Below, piece by piece: positions 30,883-38,389 of a DNA stretch of 40,365 nucleotides; the first letter of the stretch is position 1; each line of letters opens with the position of its first letter. Source of the stretch: a virus; IMG/VR virus record IMGVR_UViG_3300037193_002910, positions 1 through 40,365 of that record. One strand, written 5' to 3'. A program made the position numbers and the translations under genes. Below the pieces are notes generated by a model that was not told the DNA's origin, did no database searches, and saw only the letters and a program-made list of their open reading frames with translations.

Positions 30883-31069
30883 GGGCATGGAAACAGCCGA
30901 CGAGGGTCTGAATCATTCCCGCCTTCTGGGCCGGCTCGAAGCCGATGTGGCGTGGCTGGTTCGAGACATCGACGGCGCGACCACGCTGGAGGGTCTGCGG
31001 ATGAGCGAGGCTCTGCGACGGGTCCGGGAATACCTGGCCGAGCAGTTCGACGGTGCCGATGAGGCTTGA
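30869..31069 (+). CDS. Small helical protein
   Basis: The 66-residue product is strongly helical (RLLGRLEADVAWLVRDIDGATTLEGLRMSEALRRVREYLAEQFDG) and could form a helical hairpin. ATG 30869 has GGAGAGG upstream. It overlaps the previous gene by 14 bases. No family is recognised. Confidence 0.5.
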   Translation: MPIPEGMETADEGLNHSRLLGRLEADVAWLVRDIDGATTLEGLRMSEALRRVREYLAEQFDGADEA

Positions 31070-31265
31070 ACTCGACTTCCAGGACGACGTACCCGAAGGT
31101 TGGGTACCGCTCGAAGCCACCGTCGTCTACAAGGCGATGGACGACCAGGGCGTCGTTCGTCTCGGCCAAAGCAGCACCCCTTCCGTGAGTGGTTGGGAGG
31201 TAGCGGGGATGCTTCTCTGGGCTTTGGACGGCACCCGAGACGATCTGCGGGAGGCCACCGAGTGA
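31053..31265 (+). CDS. Small conserved-looking phage protein
   Basis: The 70-residue protein has strands LELDFQDDVPEGWVPLEATVVYKAMDDQGVVRLG followed by a helix (VSGWEVAGMLLWALDGTRDDL). GTG 31053 and ATG 31059 are both possible starts. The stop overlaps the next GTG. Proteins of this layout recur in phage accessory regions, with no known role. Confidence 0.5.
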   Translation: MPMRLELDFQDDVPEGWVPLEATVVYKAMDDQGVVRLGQSSTPSVSGWEVAGMLLWALDGTRDDLREATE

Positions 31266-31396
31266 GCCGGTGGCACTTCGGCAAGAAGTTCGTGCCCGGC
31301 GGCAAGACGAAGCCGTTCTGGTCGAACCAATGGCTCACCCATCCCTGTGGCGATTTGGCCCTCCCCTTTCGAGCTAGGCGTTCGAGTCATGACTGA
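31262..31396 (+). CDS. 44-residue basic ORF
   Basis: GTG 31262 forms a GTGA overlap with the upstream stop. The product MSRWHFGKKFVPGGKTKPFW... is basic and Trp-rich. It ends inside the next ORF. The overlap supports it, but no family is recognised. Confidence 0.4.
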   Translation: MSRWHFGKKFVPGGKTKPFWSNQWLTHPCGDLALPFRARRSSHD

Positions 31397-31577
31397 GATC
31401 GAGCGCCAAGCCCTCCAGATCGTCCGCCAGATGCTCATCGGCGGCCTGGCCCAATCCGAGCACGACGACGTGCGCGACCTGGCCGGCGAGAGAATCGCCG
31501 CGATCGAACAGCAGCTCCTCTGGGCTTCGGAGTGTGACGAGTTCGGCTGCCACGGGCAGGAAACCGACCGGCCGTGA
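31389..31577 (+). CDS. Small helical protein upstream of recombinase B
   Basis: The 62-residue product is helical (TEIERQALQIVRQMLIGGLAQSEHDDVRDLAGERIAAIEQQLL) and ends with CDEFGCHG. A GTG start at 31347 would add 14 residues. It overlaps the previous ORF by 8 bases. A recombination accessory role is only a guess from position. Confidence 0.45.
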   Translation: MTEIERQALQIVRQMLIGGLAQSEHDDVRDLAGERIAAIEQQLLWASECDEFGCHGQETDRP

Positions 31578-31604
31578 CGAAACGGACCTCCACACACAAC
31601 GAGC

Positions 31605-31635
31605 GGCCCGGGCGAGATTGGCGTCTCCCCGGGCC
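31605..31635 (+). other. GC-rich hairpin upstream of recombinase B
   Basis: GGCCCGGGCGAGA (31605-31617) pairs with TCTCCCCGGGCC (31624-31635) apart from one bulged G, around a six-base loop. It lies 27 bases before the recombinase B ATG. It may terminate the small-gene transcript or regulate recombinase expression. Confidence 0.5.
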
Positions 31636-31662
31636 CGGCCGGAACCCCGTGGAGGTCCCGAC

Positions 31663-32589
31663 ATGCACCAGTCTGACGCGCGCTACGGCACCATCGAAAC
31701 CCCCAGCGCACCCCTCGCCGACCCCGCCCTCATGGCCGCCGCCGGTTTCCTCGCCGGCTACTCAGGCACCACTCGGGCCGGCTACACCATCGACCTGCGC
31801 AACTACTGGACCTGGGCCGAACAGAACCGGCTCCACGTCTTCGAAGCACGGCGCCCCCACATCGAACTCTACGTACGCCACCTCGAAGACCACGGCTACG
31901 CCCGCAGCACCATTGGCCGGCGTCTCTCGACCGTCGCCAGCTTCTACAAGTGGTGCACCGACGAAGAACTCCTCATTCGCAACCCCGCCGCTAACGTGCG
32001 CCGCCTCAAGATCAGCCAGGACAGCACCACCCTCGGCCTCGACCGGCAGGAGCTCGGCCAGTTCCTCGTCGAAGCAGGCCTCACCGGTGGCCGCGACCAC
32101 GCCCTCGCCTGCCTCCTCGGACTCAACGGCCTCCGCGTCTCCGAAGCCTGCGGGGCTGACATCGACAACCTCGGATTCGAACGAGGCCACCACACCCTCC
32201 TCATCGACCGGAAGGGCGGCAAACGAGCCCTCATCCCCCTCGCACCCCGCACCTACCGGGCCGTCGCCCTCGTCATCGACGACCGAGACAGCGGCCCGAT
32301 CCTCCTCGGCAACGACGGCCTCCGCCTCGACCGGTTCGCTGCCTACCGGATCGTCCGACGCCTCGCCAAACGAGCCGGCATCAACCACCGGGTGCACCCA
32401 CACTCGTTGCGTCACGCCTTCATCACCGCCGCCCTCGACGCCGGCGTACCGCTCAGGGACGTCCAGGAGGCAGCCAGCCACTCCGACCCTCGGACAACGA
32501 GCCGGTACGACCGGCACCGGGTCAGCCTCGACCGGCACGCCGCCTACACCGTCGCAGCCTTCATCGCTGGCGCCACCAACGGCAGATAA
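31663..32589 (+). CDS. Tyrosine recombinase B (XerC/D-like)
   Basis: The 308-residue protein has a core-binding domain (GFLAGYSGTTRAGYTIDLRNYWTWAEQNRLHVF) and a complete catalytic set. Visible are LNGLRVSEACG with the first Arg, DRKGGKRALIPL with the Lys, PHSLRHAF with His and Arg, and ASHSDPRTTSRYDR with the second His and Tyr. GGAGG lies 8 bases before ATG 31663. It is a clear paralogue of recombinase A and is transcribed away from it. A perfect inverted repeat follows the stop. The pair may resolve multimers, invert DNA or act with the integrase. Confidence 0.85.
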   Translation: MHQSDARYGTIETPSAPLADPALMAAAGFLAGYSGTTRAGYTIDLRNYWTWAEQNRLHVFEARRPHIELYVRHLEDHGYARSTIGRRLSTVASFYKWCTDEELLIRNPAANVRRLKISQDSTTLGLDRQELGQFLVEAGLTGGRDHALACLLGLNGLRVSEACGADIDNLGFERGHHTLLIDRKGGKRALIPLAPRTYRAVALVIDDRDSGPILLGNDGLRLDRFAAYRIVRRLAKRAGINHRVHPHSLRHAFITAALDAGVPLRDVQEAASHSDPRTTSRYDRHRVSLDRHAAYTVAAFIAGATNGR

Positions 32590-32590
32590 C

Positions 32591-32615
32591 GGGCGGGCCC
32601 ACCACGGGCCCGCCC
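32591..32615 (+). terminator. Perfect hairpin after recombinase B
   Basis: GGGCGGGCCC (32591-32600) and GGGCCCGCCC (32606-32615) form a perfect 10-base-pair stem with the loop ACCAC, starting 2 bases after the recombinase B stop. There is no U-tract, but the stem is very stable and the position fits a terminator. Confidence 0.65.
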
Positions 32616-32685
32616 TGGCAGCCCGAGCTGCGAGCAGCCCCCCGGGGAAGCACGAGGACCAGCCCGCCAGGGTACAGAACCCGGC

Positions 32686-32841
32686 ATGACCCTCTGCCGG
32701 AATTGCGGGTTCGACCCACCCAAAGCACGCGGCCTCTGCTCCGCCTGCCTCGAACACGAACGATCCAAAGGCGTACCCCGACCCGCCGAGCTCATCCTCC
32801 GCCACATCGAACGCAAGATCTGGCGACCCACCAATACTTGA
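32686..32841 (+). CDS. 51-residue zinc-knuckle protein
   Basis: The short protein has CRNCGFDPPKARGLCSACLEHE (C-x2-C-x10-C-x2-C), a clear zinc knuckle, then a basic helix (PAELILRHIERKIW). The ATG has no strong ribosome site. Its stop TGA lies inside the -35 box of the promoter candidate for the packaging genes. A regulatory or DNA-binding role is possible. Confidence 0.55.
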   Translation: MTLCRNCGFDPPKARGLCSACLEHERSKGVPRPAELILRHIERKIWRPTNT

Positions 32842-32867
32842 CAACACCACACTCAAGTCTCCAGAAT
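32838..32867 (+). promoter_or_regulatory. Candidate sigma-70-type promoter for packaging/late genes
   Basis: TTGACA (32838-32843) is a perfect -35 box, followed after 18 bases by CAGAAT (32862-32867), a 4/6 match to the -10 box. The spacer is unusually AT-rich for this genome. It lies 70 bases upstream of the first ORF of the packaging and head block. Confidence 0.45.
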
Positions 32868-32937
32868 CACCACAGTGTCGGCCGGTCTGTCCCCAGGGCA
32901 GCCCGGCCGAATCGCGTCCAGAACGAGGAGAAGCAAC

Positions 32938-32982
32938 ATGGCTGGCGGTGTCGGCGACCAGGACGACGAGGATGCCGGGTAA
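32938..32982 (+). CDS. 14-residue leader ORF with strong ribosome site
   Basis: ATG 32938 has GAGGAGAAG 7 bases upstream and the frame encodes MAGGVGDQDDEDAG before TAA. The stop region overlaps the start of the next small gene at 32972, which lacks its own strong ribosome site. This looks like a coupled leader for the packaging operon. Confidence 0.4.
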   Translation: MAGGVGDQDDEDAG

Positions 32983-33109
32983 GAAGTACGCCAGCATCAA
33001 GCGGCCCAGGATCTACGAAGCCCTCAAACGCAAGGGCATGAGCAAGACCAGAGCCGCCAGCATCTCCAACGCCATGGTCTCGAAGGGCAAGGGCAGGCAG
33101 AAGAAGTGA
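32972..33109 (+). CDS. 45-residue basic protein (KKYASIKRP...SNA family)
   Basis: The small basic protein MPGKKYASIKRPRIYEALKRKGMSKTRAASISNA... is recognisable as a short family found widely in phages and bacteria. It has the K-YxS-x-K-x-P-x-x-YE-AL-x-x-KGMSK-x-x-AA-x-ISNA pattern. Its function is not established. The stop overlaps the HNH gene GTG (GTGA). It is too short for common gene-size limits but fits the coupled operon. Confidence 0.65.
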   Translation: MPGKKYASIKRPRIYEALKRKGMSKTRAASISNAMVSKGKGRQKK

Positions 33110-33396
33110 GCGGTTGGCAGGGCAGCAACCGGCAGCGCCGCCTCCCCGCCGACTGGGCCCAGCGCCGCGCCACCGTTCTCAAGCGCGACCCGATATGCCG
33201 GCTCCGCCTCGTATGTCATGGAGCACCCAGCACCGAGGCCGACCACATCCAGCCCGGCGATGACCATCGGCTCGCCAACCTCCAGGGCGCCTGCCACCCA
33301 TGCCACGCTGTCAAGAGTTCCGCTGAGGGGCACGCCGCCCGCTACGCCTACTCCCGGCGCCGCCCGGCCGAACGCCACCCGGGCGTGGTCGCATGA
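33106..33396 (+). CDS. HNH endonuclease
   Basis: The 96-residue protein has the HNH beta-beta-alpha-metal motif: CRLRLVCHGAPSTEADHIQPGDDHRLANLQGACHPCHAVKSS, with the DH dyad, the Asn in LANLQ and the C-x2-CH metal site. In HK97-type phages an HNH protein beside the terminase helps cleave at cos. The gene lies directly upstream of the terminase pair, so a packaging role is likely. GTG start with GTGA overlap. Confidence 0.85.
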   Translation: MSGWQGSNRQRRLPADWAQRRATVLKRDPICRLRLVCHGAPSTEADHIQPGDDHRLANLQGACHPCHAVKSSAEGHAARYAYSRRRPAERHPGVVA

Positions 33397-33505
33397 CCCT
33401 GGGTGTCCGATATGGGTGGGGGAGGACCCCTTCGTCCCTTTCCGCCGCACCGGCAGCGATAGCAGCTCGCTGTGCGTGCGGGTTTCCGAGAGCGGGCTGG
33501 GCCTG
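33397..33505. other. HNH-terminase gap; cos-region candidate
   Basis: These 109 bases hold no gene. A hairpin CAGCGA (33454-33459), TAGCAGC loop, TCGCTG (33467-33472) and a GGAC/GTCC pair near 33423-33437 are present. The position between HNH and small terminase is where cos-type sites are often found, but the cut site cannot be seen. Confidence 0.35.
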
Positions 33506-34033
33506 ATGCCTCGTGGCCCGCTTCCCGATCCGAAACACCACCGGCGCAATGCTCCGACGATCCCGACGACGAATCTCCCGGCCGGTGGCCGTCAGGGTCC
33601 TGCGCCTCGGATCCCGAAGGGCTCGGTGGAGCTCGGGGCGGCCGGCCGGGCGTGGTGGCGGTGGGCGTGGTCGACACCTCAGGCGGCGGCATGGGATGCC
33701 GGGTCGTTCCAGGTCGTGCTGCGCCGGGCCCGCCTCGAGGACGCGGTCGCCCTGTTGGAGGAATTCGATCTGGGCGAGCCGCCGTCCGATCCAGCCGAGG
33801 TGCCTGAGTATCTCGAGACGCTCAAGTGGGTCATCCAGGTATTGAAGGGCGCGGCGACCGGGGTGCTCGGGGTGATGCGGGAGATGCGGGAGCTCGATGA
33901 TCGGCTCGGTCTGACACCGAAAGCGATGGCGCAGCTTCGCTGGTCGATCGTTGCTGAAGAGGAGCCGGAGCGGGTGGCGGTCGAGGTGGTGGACCGGTTG
34001 GCTGAGCGGCGCCGGCGGTTGGCCAGTGCGTGA
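33506..34033 (+). CDS. terS: Terminase small subunit
   Basis: The 175-residue protein begins MPRGPLPDPKHHRRNAPTIPTTNLPAGG, the typical opening of actinophage small terminases. A segment GAAGRAWWRWAWSTPQAAAWD follows, then helical parts (RARLEDAVALLEEFDLG...YLETLKWVIQVLKGAATGVLGVMREMRELDDRLGLTPKAMAQLRW). It binds the packaging site and regulates the large subunit. ATG 33506 is chosen from the conserved MPRGPL opening; the frame extends upstream. It overlaps terL by 8 bases. Confidence 0.8.
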   Translation: MPRGPLPDPKHHRRNAPTIPTTNLPAGGRQGPAPRIPKGSVELGAAGRAWWRWAWSTPQAAAWDAGSFQVVLRRARLEDAVALLEEFDLGEPPSDPAEVPEYLETLKWVIQVLKGAATGVLGVMREMRELDDRLGLTPKAMAQLRWSIVAEEEPERVAVEVVDRLAERRRRLASA

Positions 34034-35708
34034 GCGGATCGTCGCCCCGGCACATGACCGGGACCGATCGCTCGGCTGGCTGGCCCTCGAGTGGATGGAG
34101 CACTTCTGTGTGCACGGCCCGGGTGACGTCGAGGGCCGCCCGCTGCTCCGCGACGCCTCGGATGGTCTTCCCCTGGACGACGAGTTCGCCGTGTTCGTGG
34201 TCGACGCCTATGCGCTTAACGAGCGGGGCCGGCGCCTGTACGACTCGGTGTTCTTGTCGCGGGCGAAGGGACGGGCGAAGTCGGAGCTGGCCGGGCTGCT
34301 GGCGTTGTGGGAGGGGATGGGGCCGTGCCGGTTCGCCGGGTGGGCGGAAGGCGGCGAGGTGTTGAAGTGGCGGGATTTCCGCTACGTGTACGTGGCCGGG
34401 GAGCCGATGGGTCGCCCGGTGACCTACCCGTTTGTGCGCTGCCTGGCTACCGAGGAGACCCAGGCCGGGAACACGTACGACAACGTGTACTTCAACCTGA
34501 CCGAGGGGCCGCTGGCCGAAGGGTTGGCGAAGAACGCGGCGGGGCTGACCCGGATCTTCCTCCCGAACGGCGGGGAGATCGTCCCGTCGACCGCGTCCTC
34601 GTCGGCGAAGGATGGCGGGAAGGAGACGTTCACCGTCTTCGACGAGACGCACCTGTACCACTCGCCGGAGCTGCGCCGGATGTACGTGACGGTGGACCGG
34701 AACTGCCGGAAGCGGCGCGAGTCGACTCCGTGGGCGTTGCAGACGTCGACGATGTACCAGCCAGGGGAGGACTCGATCGCGGAGCGGACCCACGCCCGGG
34801 CGCGGGCGATCCTCGACGGGCGGGTCCGGGAGTCGCGCCTCCTGTTCGATCATCGGGAGGCGCCGGCCGATGTCGACCTGACCGATAAGGCCGCCGTCGT
34901 CGAGGCGCTGGGGGAAGTGTATGGCCCGTTCGCCGCGCAGATGGATCTCGACGGGATCGTCGAGAACGAGTTCTGGAACGTCGAAAAGGACGTGGAGGAC
35001 TCTCGGCGCTACTTCTTCAACCAGCCGACCGCTGCCCGTGACGCCTGGATGACCCATCCTGACTGGGCGGCGTGCGCCGACCCGGAGCGGGTGGTCGCCG
35101 ACGGGGACACGATCGTGATGTTCTTCGACGGGTCGAAGAACGACGACGCCACCGGCCTGGTGGGCTGTCGGGTCGACGACGGCCACGTGTTCGTCCTCGG
35201 CTGCTGGGAGAAACCGGAGCAGGCCGACGGGTGGGAGGTGCCGAGGGCTGAGGTCGACGTGGCGGTCCGGCAGGCATTCGACCGGTTCGATGTCGTCGCC
35301 TTCTACGCGGACGTCCGCGAGTTCGAGCAGTACGTCGACGATTGGGGGGCGGCGTTCCGCGACCTGCTTCTGGTCGACGCCACCCGGGGTGCCCATCCGC
35401 ACCCGGTGGCATGGGACATGCGGGCGAAGACAGCTGACTTCACAGCGGCGTGCGCCCGTTTCCTCGTCGATGTCGACGATCGGGCCGTCTCGCACGACGG
35501 TGACAGCCGTCTCCGCCGCCACATCCTCAATGCTCGCCGGGCACCGAACAAGTGGGGCGTGTCGATCTCGAAATCGGGGAGGGAATCGCCGGACAAGATC
35601 GACCTGGCTGTATGTGCTGTCGGAGCTCGTCAGGCCCGCCGCGACGTCATCGACTCCGGGAAACTCGCCAAGCGGCGGGTCCGTACGGGGAAGGCGTCGT
35701 TCCTGTGA
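34026..35708 (+). CDS. terL: Terminase large subunit
   Basis: The 560-residue packaging ATPase/nuclease carries a Walker A-like segment SRAKGRAKSE (about 78-87), a common deviant form in actinophage terminases. Walker B TVFDETHLY lies near 200-208. The nuclease domain has MFFDGSKNDD (about 362-371) and a late acidic DKIDLAVCAVGA (about 522). It drives DNA into the prohead and cuts it. GTG 34026 starts 8 bases inside terS. The stop overlaps the portal GTG. Confidence 0.9.
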   Translation: MRERIVAPAHDRDRSLGWLALEWMEHFCVHGPGDVEGRPLLRDASDGLPLDDEFAVFVVDAYALNERGRRLYDSVFLSRAKGRAKSELAGLLALWEGMGPCRFAGWAEGGEVLKWRDFRYVYVAGEPMGRPVTYPFVRCLATEETQAGNTYDNVYFNLTEGPLAEGLAKNAAGLTRIFLPNGGEIVPSTASSSAKDGGKETFTVFDETHLYHSPELRRMYVTVDRNCRKRRESTPWALQTSTMYQPGEDSIAERTHARARAILDGRVRESRLLFDHREAPADVDLTDKAAVVEALGEVYGPFAAQMDLDGIVENEFWNVEKDVEDSRRYFFNQPTAARDAWMTHPDWAACADPERVVADGDTIVMFFDGSKNDDATGLVGCRVDDGHVFVLGCWEKPEQADGWEVPRAEVDVAVRQAFDRFDVVAFYADVREFEQYVDDWGAAFRDLLLVDATRGAHPHPVAWDMRAKTADFTAACARFLVDVDDRAVSHDGDSRLRRHILNARRAPNKWGVSISKSGRESPDKIDLAVCAVGARQARRDVIDSGKLAKRRVRTGKASFL

Positions 35709-37057
35709 TCCCTGAATCGGAAGTGGTCGACTGGACCCGCCGCCTCCTCAAGATCCGCAAGGCGGAATGCGATCAGCTGGACCGGATCCACATGTACTGG
35801 CGGGGTGAGCAGCCGCTGCCGGTCGTGCCGCGGGGTACACCGACCGAGGTTCGCCGCATGGCCGAGATGTCCCGCGTGAACGTGTTGCCATTGGTGGTCG
35901 ATGTGCCGGCCCAGTCGCTCTATGTCGTCGGGTACCGCCAGGAAGGCGAGGGGAACGACGACCCGGCGTGGGAGATCTGGCAGGCCAACAAGCTTGACGC
36001 CCACCAGACCGGCGTGCACCGGGCCGCGCTCGGCTACGGAACGAGCTACACGGTGGTCGTCCCCGGTGATCCCCATTCGGTGATCCGGGGCGTGTCACCC
36101 CGGCGGATGACGACCCTGTACGGCGACGATCCGGAGTGGCCGGAGGCAGCGCTCGAGGTGCGCCGCACCGAAACGGGCGGCACGACCTATCGCCTCTACG
36201 ACGACGCGCATGTTTGGTTCCTGGATGAGGACACGGCGAACATGCCGGCGGGGGAGAAGAACAACCCGGTGCTGGCCGGACCGCCGAGCGTGCACGGCGC
36301 GGGGGTGTGCCCGGTGGTCCGGTTCCGTAACCTCGACGACCTCGAGGACGAGGTGAACGGGGAGATCGCCCCGCTCATCCCGCTCCAGGACCAGATCGAC
36401 TTCACCACGTTCGATCTGATGGTGGCGCAGCACTTCACGGCGTTCCGGCAGCGGTACATCATGGGCTGGTTGGCGCCGACGGAGAACGAGAAGGTCAAAG
36501 CGTCGGCGTCGCGGCTTCTCACCTTCGAGGACCCGGATGTGAAGGTGGGGGAGTTCGGTCAGACCGACCTGTCCGGCTATCTGGAGTCCCGTGAATCGAC
36601 TCTGCAGCACCTGGCCACCATCTCGCAGACCCCGCCGCACTACCTGCTTGGGAAGCTGGTGAACCTGAGCGCGGAGGCGTTAGCGGCCGCGGAAGCGGGG
36701 CAGCGCCGCAAGATCGCCGAACGGGAGGTCCTCTTCGGTGAGGCGTGGGAACAGACCATCGCTCTCGCCGCCGGCCTCGAAGGGCTCGAGGTGTCGGACA
36801 GCGCACAGGTGCGGTGGCGCGACACCGAAGCCCGGGCCCTGGCCTCGACCGTCGACGCGCTGGGGAAGATGGCGCAGATGCTCAACGTCCCGCCTCAGGT
36901 CCTGTGGGAGAAAATCCCCGGCTGGACCCAGCAGGACGTGGAACGGGCCAAGGCGGTGGCGGCGTCGACCGATTCGATCGGGAGCCTGACCGCTCTCCTC
37001 GACCGGCAGATGGGTGCCATCCCGGCAGCGCCGGCGCAGAACGGGGCGGGTGGCTGA
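35705..37057 (+). CDS. Portal protein (SPP1 gp6-like)
   Basis: The 450-residue protein has the usual length and motifs of the SPP1 gp6-like portal family. It opens YWRGEQPLPVVPRGTPTEVR...MSRVNVLPLVVDVPAQSLYVVGY, then shows GYGTSYTVV, IPLQDQIDFTTFDLMVAQHFTAFRQRYIMGW, and the conserved ISQTPPHYLLGKLVNLSAEALAAAEAG...KIAERE segment. It forms the dodecameric ring for DNA entry. GTGA overlap at the start and TGATG at the end. Confidence 0.9.
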   Translation: MIPESEVVDWTRRLLKIRKAECDQLDRIHMYWRGEQPLPVVPRGTPTEVRRMAEMSRVNVLPLVVDVPAQSLYVVGYRQEGEGNDDPAWEIWQANKLDAHQTGVHRAALGYGTSYTVVVPGDPHSVIRGVSPRRMTTLYGDDPEWPEAALEVRRTETGGTTYRLYDDAHVWFLDEDTANMPAGEKNNPVLAGPPSVHGAGVCPVVRFRNLDDLEDEVNGEIAPLIPLQDQIDFTTFDLMVAQHFTAFRQRYIMGWLAPTENEKVKASASRLLTFEDPDVKVGEFGQTDLSGYLESRESTLQHLATISQTPPHYLLGKLVNLSAEALAAAEAGQRRKIAEREVLFGEAWEQTIALAAGLEGLEVSDSAQVRWRDTEARALASTVDALGKMAQMLNVPPQVLWEKIPGWTQQDVERAKAVAASTDSIGSLTALLDRQMGAIPAAPAQNGAGG

Positions 37058-37782
37058 TGGCCGTCACCACCGAGGCGGCAACGCTGACCGAGACCCACCG
37101 GCTGGCCCAGCTCGCGTTGCGGGCGGCGATCATCGACGCGCTGGTGCGGATCTGGCCGGCGTTCAATCCCGACGATCTGGTCGGGTCGTGGGCGACGATC
37201 GAACCGGCCCTCCTCGCTCTGATCGCGGCCGGGGGTCACACGTCGGCCGGGCTGGCCGCCGCCTACTACGACGAATTCCGGGCCGCCGAGCAGATCGCCG
37301 GTCGGGCCACCCCGGTGCTGGCCGCTCCGCCGCCGGTCGAGGATGCTGTCCGGTCGCTCCGGTTCGTTGGTCTGGTCGAAACCCGCCAGCTCATCGCGGC
37401 CGGCCGGGCCGACGCCGCCGAGGTGGCCTTCACCAACGTGTCCGGTGAGATGTCCCGCCAGGTCCTCAACCAGGGCCGCGACACCCTCGTCGTCTCGGTT
37501 GAAACCGACAGGCAGGCACTCGGCTGGGCCAGGGTCACCGATTCGAAGCCGTGCGCGTTCTGCCGGATGCTCGCTTCCCGCGGCCCTGTCTACTCACGGG
37601 GCGGAGGGTTCTCCGCCCACGGCCACTGTGGCTGTTCCCTCGAGCCGGTCTACTCGGAGGATCAGCCGTGGCCCGGCCGGGCCCGCGAGTTCCGGGCCCA
37701 GTGGGACGAAGTCACCGAAGGGCTGTCCGGGGCGGATGCCCGGCTGGCGTTCCGCCAGCACGTCGAAGGTCGCAGCAACTGA
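37057..37782 (+). CDS. VG15/MuF-like head morphogenesis protein
   Basis: The 241-residue minor head protein has a C-terminal motif CAFCRMLASRGPVYS...FSAHGHCGCSLEPVY (C-x2-C, then H-x-HC-x-C), typical of the VG15/MuF-type minor capsid proteins. These follow the portal gene and may be ejected or aid head assembly. The N-terminal part is helical. No protease triad is visible. TGATG overlap with the portal gene fixes the start. Confidence 0.8.
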   Translation: MAVTTEAATLTETHRLAQLALRAAIIDALVRIWPAFNPDDLVGSWATIEPALLALIAAGGHTSAGLAAAYYDEFRAAEQIAGRATPVLAAPPPVEDAVRSLRFVGLVETRQLIAAGRADAAEVAFTNVSGEMSRQVLNQGRDTLVVSVETDRQALGWARVTDSKPCAFCRMLASRGPVYSRGGGFSAHGHCGCSLEPVYSEDQPWPGRAREFRAQWDEVTEGLSGADARLAFRQHVEGRSN

Positions 37783-37825
37783 CTTCTCGGGCCGTGATGG
37801 CCCACACCATGAAAGGACGGCCGTG

Positions 37826-38323
37826 ATGGCTGACGACAACAACACCACGCCCGAGACGGGCGACGAAACCGAAGACAAGCCGCCGACGCCTCGCTCCGAT
37901 GACCACGATGTCGAGAAGCTCAAAGCGGCGCTCCGCAAAGCCAACAAGGAAGCGGAACAGTTCCGCCTGAAGCTGAAGGAGTTCGAGGACCGCGACAAGA
38001 CCGAGTCGGAGAAACTCGCCGATACCAACCGCTCCCTCGAGGAACGGGCCCGGAAAGCGGAGATTGACCTGTGCCGCTACCGGGTGGCGATGCGGAAAGG
38101 CCTGACCGAGACGCAGGCCCGCCGCCTCGTTGGTGAATCCGAAGAGGATTTCGAATCGGACGCCGACGAGCTCGTCGCCGCCTTCAAGAGCAGCAGCGAA
38201 CCGGAGGCCACGCCACCCGCGACGGGTGGGAGGCCCAAGGAGAAGCTCCGCCCGGGCGCGGTGTCTGACGCCGAACCCGATCCGGATCCGGCGGAGGTCG
38301 TCGCTGCGATCCCACGTTTCTAG
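37826..38323 (+). CDS. Scaffolding protein
   Basis: The 165-residue protein has an acidic N-terminus and a long charged coiled coil (VEKLKAALRKANKEAEQFRLKLKEFEDRDKTESEKLADTNRSLEERARKAEIDL). A short region (RKGLTETQARRLVGESEEDFESDADELVAAF) and a Pro-rich tail follow. This is the standard layout of phage scaffolds directly before the coat gene. ATG has GGACGG upstream. Confidence 0.85.
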   Translation: MADDNNTTPETGDETEDKPPTPRSDDHDVEKLKAALRKANKEAEQFRLKLKEFEDRDKTESEKLADTNRSLEERARKAEIDLCRYRVAMRKGLTETQARRLVGESEEDFESDADELVAAFKSSSEPEATPPATGGRPKEKLRPGAVSDAEPDPDPAEVVAAIPRF

Positions 38324-38389
38324 CCACACCGCCTGTGCTCCGCGCCACGGGGCCAGTTGCGGCCAATACATCGACCGTAGGAGGTCACC

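Noticed and set aside
33831-35522. Leftward 563-codon open frame over the large terminase
   Set aside because: Antisense to terL, with Arg/Pro/His-rich low-complexity composition and no recognisable domain.
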